Source: Pontibacter populi (lineage in GTDB: Bacteria > Bacteroidota > Bacteroidia > Cytophagales > Hymenobacteraceae). Taken from it: a stretch of 64,000 bases of DNA. Positions 58,674 to 64,000 of this stretch are shown here, one piece after another (positions within the stretch are counted from its first letter, which is position 1; every line of letters begins with the position of its first letter). The stretch lies in NCBI RefSeq assembly GCF_019336435.1, contig NZ_JAHWXQ010000002.1, positions 558,001 to 622,000 of the forward strand. Reading direction: 5' to 3'. The translations under genes were made by a program, and so were the position numbers. The notes under the pieces were generated by a model. The model was not told where the DNA came from and did no database searches. It saw only the letters and a list, made by a program, of their open reading frames with translations.

Positions 58674-59717
58674 TTACAAACTTGCCATGTCAATCACGAA
58701 CCTGTACTTCACATCGCTGCGCAGCATGCGTTCGTAGGCGTTGTTTATTTCTGATATCGGGATTAGTTCGATGTCTGACATGATGTTGTGTTCGGCGCAG
58801 AAATCCAGCATTTCCTGTGTTTCGGCAATACCCCCGATCATTGAACCGGCCAGGCGCTTACGTCGCGCAATCAGACTGAAACCGGCAACAGGAGACGGCT
58901 CCGGTGGCGCTCCAAGCAGGATCATTGTTCCATCGCGCTTCAGCATCGAGAGGTATAAATTATAGTCGTGCGGAGCTGAAACGGTATCAATTATAAAATC
59001 GAAGGAATTACGGAGCTGCTTTAGCGTTTCAGGATCTTTGGTAACGGCAAAGTTATGTGCACCTAAATCCCGGGCATCCTGCTCTTTGTTTGGCGAAGTG
59101 CTCAGTACGGTAACATCGGCGCCTTTGGCAGCAGCAATTTTAACTGCCATGTGGCCCAGTCCGCCTAATCCAACTATACCAACTCTGTGGCCTTTGCCAA
59201 TTTCCCATTGCATGATCGGTGAGTAGGTGGTGATGCCGGCACAAAGCAACGGAGCCGTACGGGCCAGGTCCAGATTCTTCGGCACTTTCAGCGTATAGTT
59301 CTCATCCACCACAATATGCGAGGAATAGCCGCCGTAGGTTATCGTTTTGCCATCGCGTTCGTAGCTGCTATAGGTTCCTACATTCTGCACTTCGCAGTAC
59401 TGTTCCAGTCCTTCCTTGCAACTATGGCACTCGCGGCATGAGTCTACAAAACAACCAACACCGGCCAGGTCGCCTGTTTTGAATTTCTTTACTTTGCTGC
59501 CTACTTTCGTTACCACACCCACAATTTCGTGGCCCGGAACAAGCGGGTACATAGCGCCGCCCCATTCATTGCGCACCTGGTGCAGGTCTGAGTGGCAAAC
59601 GCCGCAGTATTTAATCTCAATCAGTACATCGTGCTCCCCTACTTCGCGGCGCTCCAGGCTCCAGGGAGCCAACGGGCTTTCCGCATCAAAGGCAGCATAA
59701 GCTTTTGCTTGATTCAT
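58674..59717 (-). CDS. Zinc-dependent NAD(P)-alcohol dehydrogenase (cinnamyl-alcohol type)
   Basis: 347 residues, medium-chain dehydrogenase. Catalytic zinc: CGVCHSDLHQVRNEWG and PGHEIVG. Structural zinc: CRECHSCKEGLEQYC. Rossmann fold: VGIVGLGGLGHMAVKIA followed by TVLSTSPNKEQDA, which suits NADP. The YahK/cinnamyl-alcohol-dehydrogenase group acts broadly on aldehydes, so detoxification is a reasonable guess. It is convergent with nothing nearby and may be co-transcribed with the thioesterase downstream. Confidence 0.92.
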   Translation of the reverse strand: MNQAKAYAAFDAESPLAPWSLERREVGEHDVLIEIKYCGVCHSDLHQVRNEWGGAMYPLVPGHEIVGVVTKVGSKVKKFKTGDLAGVGCFVDSCRECHSCKEGLEQYCEVQNVGTYSSYERDGKTITYGGYSSHIVVDENYTLKVPKNLDLARTAPLLCAGITTYSPIMQWEIGKGHRVGIVGLGGLGHMAVKIAAAKGADVTVLSTSPNKEQDARDLGAHNFAVTKDPETLKQLRNSFDFIIDTVSAPHDYNLYLSMLKRDGTMILLGAPPEPSPVAGFSLIARRKRLAGSMIGGIAETQEMLDFCAEHNIMSDIELIPISEINNAYERMLRSDVKYRFVIDMASL

Positions 59718-59790
59718 AGTTTATAGTTTAGTGGTTGATATTAACGCTAACAGGCTCGCGGCTTACTTGTTGTTGACTACTATAAAACAG

Positions 59791-59839
59791 GCCACAATTT
59801 ATAACTGCCAACCTATCGTTAGCAGGTACAAATTGTGGC
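59791..59839 (-). terminator. Hairpin terminator of the cytochrome c gene
   Basis: GCCACAATTT and AAATTGTGGC pair across 29 bases that hold a smaller hairpin; the minus strand continues CTGTTTTATAG. It follows the cytochrome c stop. Confidence 0.65.
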
Positions 59840-59861
59840 TATAGTTTTGCCTGTAAACAGG

Positions 59862-60344
59862 TTATTTCTTAAGCGACAGCACGTAACGGGCCATCTCTTT
59901 GGCATCGCTCTCGCTTAGGCCGGCATGCGGAGGCATTGGTATCTCGCCCCAAACACCTGCACCACCTTTAATGATCTTCTGGGCCAGGTAATCTACATTC
60001 TTATCGTTGAATTCGTATTTAGCAGCCACATCTACGTAAGCCGGACCTACCACTTTCCGGTCGTTATTGTGGCAGGCAGTACAATCAGCTTTAGAGATCA
60101 GGGTCATACCCAGCTCGTGCTCATTTTTAGGTTTGGCAGCGGCGGCAACAGCACCAGAATCGGTCATGTCGTTGATAGCAGCATCAGCACCTACTTTTGT
60201 TTGTGTCGTAACCGGCCTTTCTTTGGCAGCAGTAGCTACTGAATCTTTATAATCCTGTGTGTAATAGGCGTCGTATTCTGTTTTCTTGTTTTCGCAGGAT
60301 ATCAGGAGCGCAGCGCAGGCCACAGTGAGAATCACCTTCTTCAT
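59862..60344 (-). CDS. Lipoprotein cytochrome c (c551-like)
   Basis: 160 residues: lipoprotein signal (LLISC, Cys17), a charged/alanine-rich linker, and one cytochrome c domain with DCTACHNND (CxxCH, about 93-97), VVGPAYVDVAAKYE and the Met ligand in GEIPMPPHAGLSE. It is an outer-face periplasmic electron carrier. Its domain resembles the nos-associated cytochromes only at family level and it lies apart from them, so it may serve another oxidase or reductase. An AT-rich gap of 292 bases (60345-60636) precedes the next gene. Confidence 0.85.
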   Translation of the reverse strand: MKKVILTVACAALLISCENKKTEYDAYYTQDYKDSVATAAKERPVTTQTKVGADAAINDMTDSGAVAAAAKPKNEHELGMTLISKADCTACHNNDRKVVGPAYVDVAAKYEFNDKNVDYLAQKIIKGGAGVWGEIPMPPHAGLSESDAKEMARYVLSLKK

Positions 60345-60579
60345 AGTTGTTCTTATTATTTTAATTGTTTTACACTTTACGTTTGTCGTTAGTGTGTGTT
60401 CAAAAATGAATGATCAGATTAGGTTTGGGGCAAGTTAGGAGGATTTAATCATTTGGAAAACTATTGCAGCCAAACTTTACCTGATAAGAGATCAGAAGCT
60501 GTAAAACCTTACTTAAATACATATAAAGCACAATCCGACCTAGAGAAAATCAGATCAGCTATAAAACATTTTAAAAACA

Positions 60580-60614
60580 AAACACCCCACTGAGTCTGTC
60601 TCAGCGGGGTGTTT
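60580..60614 (-). terminator. Rho-independent terminator
   Basis: AAACACCCC(G)CTGAG - tctgt - CTCAG CGGGGTGTTT; on the minus strand it is followed by TGTTTTT. It ends the 85-residue gene. Confidence 0.85.
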
Positions 60615-60636
60615 ATAGTTCTAAGTTAAACTATAG

Positions 60637-60894
60637 TTATGATCTCATAATTTCCTGCACGTCGATCTTATCCAGGTAAGGCTCAAAAATAGCTACTGTG
60701 TTCGCCTGCTGCCTGAATGCGCCATATACCTGGATGTTATCCCCTGACCAGAGCTCCACAAACGAGTTATTTACTTTATAAAGCGTTACCAGCCACTGGT
60801 TATAGTTGCGTTGGGCTACAACAGTACCGTTTTGGGCTATTATTTCTGCCTGCTTCCTGAACGGAAGCCTCTCAAACATGGAATATTCCAGCAT
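60637..60894 (-). CDS. Small conserved-looking hypothetical protein
   Basis: 85 residues. It contains alternating hydrophobic and polar residues (KQAEIIAQNGTVVAQRNYNQW, VELWSGDNIQVYGAF) compatible with a small beta domain. No signal or membrane segment. The start may be codon 1 or codon 6 (MFERLPF). Its own terminator and normal codon use support a real gene. Unknown function. Confidence 0.5.
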   Translation of the reverse strand: MLEYSMFERLPFRKQAEIIAQNGTVVAQRNYNQWLVTLYKVNNSFVELWSGDNIQVYGAFRQQANTVAIFEPYLDKIDVQEIMRS

Positions 60895-61123
60895 CCTGCT
60901 TTGCTTAAAGTGTCTTAAAGATAAGAATCTGTTACAGAAATTAGTTTCATTCTGGTGTGTTGGCTATACGCTGCGGCATTGGTATCCGGCTCAAAATTTC
61001 AACGCCTTTTCCGGCATCAGAAAACACTAAAAACAAATATTCAGGATTCGATATTAAACCTTGTGGCTTATATTTACTCCAACCGCTGTATTAAGCTAAT
61101 TTACCTAACCTTTATTAACCTGT

Positions 61124-62680
61124 ATGAAGAAGAAATTACAATCCTTCGTCGTACTACTGCTCCTTTCCGGCAGCCTTGCCCACGCACAGGCCCCTAAGGA
61201 CCCGGTAGTAGAAAACATTGTGAAAGAAGCCACCGAAAACTCGCAGCTTGAAGTGCTGGCGCACGAGTTGCTGGATGGCATTGGCCCACGCCTGGTAGGC
61301 ACCCCGGAAATGCAGCAGGCCCACGATTGGGCGGTTGCCAAGTATAAAACATGGGGTATTGAAGCCCGCAACGAAAAATGGGGCGAGTGGCGCGGCTGGC
61401 AACGTGGTATTACGCACATTGATATGGTGCACCCGCGCCTGCAAACCCTGGATGGCGTGCAGCTGGCCTGGAACCCTGGCACAAAAAGCAAAGGAGTTAC
61501 TGCAGAGCTGATCATACTTCCGGAGTTTAAAGATTCTATCGCTTTCCAGAAATGGCTGCCGGCAGTTAAAGGCAAACTGGTGATGATCTCGATGAACCAG
61601 CCAACAGGCCGTCCGGATTATAACTGGAAAGAGTTTGCTACGGAGGAGTCGATGAAGAAAATGCAGGAAACCAAAACTGCAGCTACCGAAAACTGGAACA
61701 ACCGCATCAAAAACACGGGCAAAACAGCCCGCACGCTGCCTGCAGCATTAGAACAGGCTGGCGCTGCCGGCGTGGTAACCTCTAACTGGTCTGGTGGTTT
61801 TGGCGTGAACAAAATATTTGGCGCTTATACCAAAAAGATCCCTACTGTAGATATCGAGCTGGAAGACTACGGCATGCTGTACCGTTTGGTAGAGTCTGGC
61901 AAAAAGCCTCAGATACGCATCCAGGCTGAATCCAAGAACCTGAAAAACGCTCCAGCCTTTAACACGATTGCAGAGATAAAAGGCACTGAAAAGCCGGAAG
62001 AATATGTGATCCTGTCTGCCCACTTCGATTCATGGAATGGGGGAACAGGCGCTACTGATAACGGTACCGGTACTATAGTTATGATGGAGGCCATGCGCAT
62101 CCTGAAAAAGATGTACCCTAACCCGAAGCGTACGATTCTGGCAGGTCACTGGGGCAGCGAAGAGCAGGGCCTGAACGGCTCACGCGGATTTGTTGCTGAT
62201 AACCCTCAGATCGTAAAGAACACACAGGCAATATTTAACCAGGATAACGGTACCGGCCGTGTTGCCAACATTTCCGGTCAGGGCTTCCTGCACGCTTATG
62301 ACTTTATGGGCCGCTGGTTGAACGCTGCTCCAAGAGAGATCACCAGCTCTATCCAGACACAATATCCTGGCTTCCCGGGTGGTGGTGGTTCTGACCATGC
62401 TTCTTTTGTAGCTGCTGGTATTCCGGCCTTTATGCTTAGCTCCCTGAGCTGGTCGTATGGCAACTATACCTGGCACACCAACCGCGACACGTATGATAAG
62501 ATCGTATTTGATGATGTGCGCAGCAATGCCATCCTGGTAGCAATACTTGCCTACAGAGCCAGCGAAGAACCTGAACTGGTAAACCGTGAGCGTATTAAGT
62601 TACCGGTTAACCCAAGAACTGGTGAGCCAACTACATGGCCTGCTCTGAGAGAGCCAACCCGCAAAGGCGGACTGGACTAA
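61124..62680 (+). CDS. M28 family metallopeptidase, secreted
   Basis: 518 residues with signal peptide (1-21, LAHAQ), a PA-like inserted domain (about 150-270), and the M28 catalytic core: SAHFDSWNGGTGATDNGTGT (two zinc ligands), HWGSEEQGLNGSRGF (catalytic Glu and metal Glu), NQDNGTGR and GGSDHASFVAAGIPAF (last His). It is an envelope or secreted aminopeptidase. An M28 enzyme of this length fits the Bacteroidota group with a C-terminal extension ending RKGGLD. Confidence 0.93.
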   Translation: MKKKLQSFVVLLLLSGSLAHAQAPKDPVVENIVKEATENSQLEVLAHELLDGIGPRLVGTPEMQQAHDWAVAKYKTWGIEARNEKWGEWRGWQRGITHIDMVHPRLQTLDGVQLAWNPGTKSKGVTAELIILPEFKDSIAFQKWLPAVKGKLVMISMNQPTGRPDYNWKEFATEESMKKMQETKTAATENWNNRIKNTGKTARTLPAALEQAGAAGVVTSNWSGGFGVNKIFGAYTKKIPTVDIELEDYGMLYRLVESGKKPQIRIQAESKNLKNAPAFNTIAEIKGTEKPEEYVILSAHFDSWNGGTGATDNGTGTIVMMEAMRILKKMYPNPKRTILAGHWGSEEQGLNGSRGFVADNPQIVKNTQAIFNQDNGTGRVANISGQGFLHAYDFMGRWLNAAPREITSSIQTQYPGFPGGGGSDHASFVAAGIPAFMLSSLSWSYGNYTWHTNRDTYDKIVFDDVRSNAILVAILAYRASEEPELVNRERIKLPVNPRTGEPTTWPALREPTRKGGLD

Positions 62681-62702
62681 GCGCTGAAACTATATTATTT
62701 TT

Positions 62703-62734
62703 AGAATGGGCTACCTGAAGAGGTAGCCCATTCT
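62703..62734 (+). terminator. Rho-independent terminator
   Basis: AGAATGGGCTACCT-gaag-AGGTAGCCCATTCT followed by TGTTTA, about 22 bases after the peptidase stop. Confidence 0.9.
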
Positions 62735-62863
62735 TGTTTAAAAGCTGATCAATCTCATCTTTTCATGCTGACCAATGGCATCGTTTAGCACTACAGCAAT
62801 TTGTATTTTTGTGTTATGAATGGTTGTCCAAACAACCGTTGTTCAATACTTAGCACTTCAGCC

Positions 62864-63775
62864 ATGAAAAAGATATTAGTTGCCATAGATTATTCTGAAA
62901 ACTCCAGGAACGCCCTTCATTATGCTTTTGAGATTGCACGGTTAGCGGGTGCCGGACTTACGCTGATACATGCCTTTTACCCTGTTATGTCGCCCCCTGC
63001 GGCCCATAGCGCAACCGATGTGATACAGGCACTGGAAGAAGGAAAAGGCAGAGCATTGCTTGAGTTTGCCGATCAAAACCGCAAAGCTTTACATATGGAA
63101 AGTGGTGAGCCGGGCAGATTTGATGCGGTGCCAGTAAATGTGATTGCCAAGATGGGTGGTTCCTATGAGAAAATTCTGGAAACGATAGAGCGGCACAACA
63201 TAGACCTGGTGGTTATGGGTATGCAGGGCGGTGAAGCAGTGAGCCAGGCGCTACTGGGTAGCACCACTATTTCGGTGATGCAGAAAAGCAGGGTGCCGGT
63301 GCTGGCTGTGCCGGAAGGTATACCTTTTAACCAGTTTGCAACTATAGTTTTTGCTGTTAACCTGAGTAAGCTAAGCGCCAGAGCCGACCTTCGTTTTCTG
63401 AGCAATTTTGTGGGTGCCTTTAAAGCAAACTTACAGGTACTGCACCTGTACCGGAACGAGGCGCAGCAAACTACTTTTGATACAACACAGCCGCTGCAAC
63501 ACCTTACAGAGCAGTTTAAGGACATCCCTTACACTATCAATTTTGGTTTGCACGCAGATGTAGCCCACGGAATCCAGCGTTTTATCCGTACCGAAAAGGC
63601 AGACCTCCTGGTATTGGTTCCGCAGAAGCATACAACACTGGAAAGACTAATGGATAAAAGTGTAACAGGCAGAATAACTGCGCATCCGTTGGTGGCGCTG
63701 CTGGCGCTTCCATCCGATACGCTGCAACCGAAAGAAACAAACCTGGAAAGCATGGTAACACAGGAGCAACTATAG
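62864..63775 (+). CDS. Tandem universal stress protein
   Basis: 303 residues from ATG 62864; the longer frame (62801) begins within a TAnnTTTG-like box at 62804-62811 and adds residues before MKKILVAIDYSENSRNAL, the typical UspA start. Two Usp domains: the first ends with GMQGGEAVSQALLGSTTISV, which fits the G-2x-G-9x-G(S/T) ATP-binding pattern, the second (about 155-290) has a weaker variant (PQKHTTLERLMDKSVTGRI). Tandem Usp proteins are common in Bacteroidota and are induced by stress. Cytoplasmic. Confidence 0.9.
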   Translation: MKKILVAIDYSENSRNALHYAFEIARLAGAGLTLIHAFYPVMSPPAAHSATDVIQALEEGKGRALLEFADQNRKALHMESGEPGRFDAVPVNVIAKMGGSYEKILETIERHNIDLVVMGMQGGEAVSQALLGSTTISVMQKSRVPVLAVPEGIPFNQFATIVFAVNLSKLSARADLRFLSNFVGAFKANLQVLHLYRNEAQQTTFDTTQPLQHLTEQFKDIPYTINFGLHADVAHGIQRFIRTEKADLLVLVPQKHTTLERLMDKSVTGRITAHPLVALLALPSDTLQPKETNLESMVTQEQL

Positions 63776-63782
63776 GTAATAC

Positions 63783-63820
63783 TGCCGGTAAATTTAAGCA
63801 AGCACCGGCAGCATTTCTTT
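63783..63820 (+). terminator. Rho-independent terminator
   Basis: TGCCGGT-(14 bases)-ACCGGCA followed by GCATTTCTTTCTTC, a few bases after the universal stress protein stop. The remaining 180 bases to the right edge show no confident gene. On the minus strand the final bases read FAEMLGLFKTIKLGSR then a stop, which could be a gene tail but cannot be verified. Confidence 0.7.
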
Positions 63821-64000
63821 CTTCTCTCCTATTCCTTTAATTCACATTTACAGCCCATTACAAGCAACACAATTTCATTGTACCTACATTAATTTATTGC
63901 CTTATTTGTAGGATTTTGGAATTATGAGTGTTTAATTGCGGTTAGAATACTATCTACTACCCAATTTTATCGTTTTGAAAAGTCCCAGCATCTCCGCAAA

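Noticed and set aside
1..64000. CRISPR arrays, tRNA or rRNA genes, prophage, insertion sequences
   Set aside because: No regularly spaced repeats, tRNA-like T-loops, transposase or integrase motifs were seen. Dispersed repeats found here lack transposase frames.
63820..64000. Possible end of a minus-strand gene at the right edge
   Set aside because: Only about 16 codons before a stop at 63950-63952 are visible, with no recognisable motif and another frame equally plausible.

Overview
The window reads as a chromosomal segment of an aerobic, pigmented-type Bacteroidota, most likely a Cytophagales / Hymenobacteraceae (Pontibacter-like) bacterium. This is inferred from a type IX secretion sorting domain, SusC/TonB-type modules with CarboxypepD_reg-like domains, promoters of the TAnnTTTG class, near absence of Shine-Dalgarno sequences, clade II nos genes and a family of Bacteroidota intergenic repeats. 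The genus was not tested by any search. No rRNA, tRNA, CRISPR array, prophage or insertion sequence was recognised.

Layout. 1-3.5 kb: the last codons of a B12-dependent ribonucleotide reductase, a group III truncated haemoglobin, and a polytopic membrane protein with haem-copper-oxidase-like histidine motifs coupled to a lipoprotein. 3.7-5.3 kb: proline dehydrogenase and a small lipoprotein. 5.3-18.7 kb: two complete, same-strand, diverged copies of a clade II nitrous oxide reductase cluster (cytochrome c - nosZ - membrane protein - nosL - nosD - nosF - nosY), separated by a strong terminator. 18.9-30.7 kb: Hsp20, three related STAS-like proteins, two LuxR-type regulators, two outer-membrane proteins, a cold-shock protein, MscL and a HEIGH-type metalloprotease. 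31.4-36.4 kb: an extracellular polysaccharide neighbourhood (NodB deacetylase, clan GH-A glycosidase, cellulose-synthase-like glycosyltransferase). 36.6-41.1 kb: a 1505-residue secreted NHL/IPT protein with a sharp base-composition break inside the gene. 41.2-45.8 kb: a vWA protein divergent from an ECF sigma factor / membrane anti-sigma pair, both sharing SusC-like fragments. 46-52.8 kb: PepD, YczE-like protein, DoxX, MenE and small secreted proteins. 52.9-57.1 kb: histidine degradation (hutG, hutI, hutU; no hutH). 57.2-63.8 kb: methyltransferase, thioesterase, alcohol dehydrogenase, cytochrome c, M28 peptidase and a tandem universal stress protein.

How genes work together. The nos clusters encode N2O reduction to N2: NosZ is the catalyst, NosD/F/Y the maturation ABC system, NosL the copper chaperone and the cytochrome c the likely electron donor. 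The haemoglobin and the haem-copper-like protein nearby may also belong to nitrogen-oxide metabolism (inference). The sigma/anti-sigma/vWA block looks like an envelope-signalling unit.

The most striking sequence-level signal is an iterated palindrome, CTATAG in the context AACTATAGTT. By eye it occurs about 94 times in 64 kb, against roughly 19 expected from base composition. It occurs inside genes, between genes and within terminator stems, and is almost absent from the 13-kb nos block. A second signal is a family of modular multi-hairpin intergenic elements. All counts were made by eye and are approximate.
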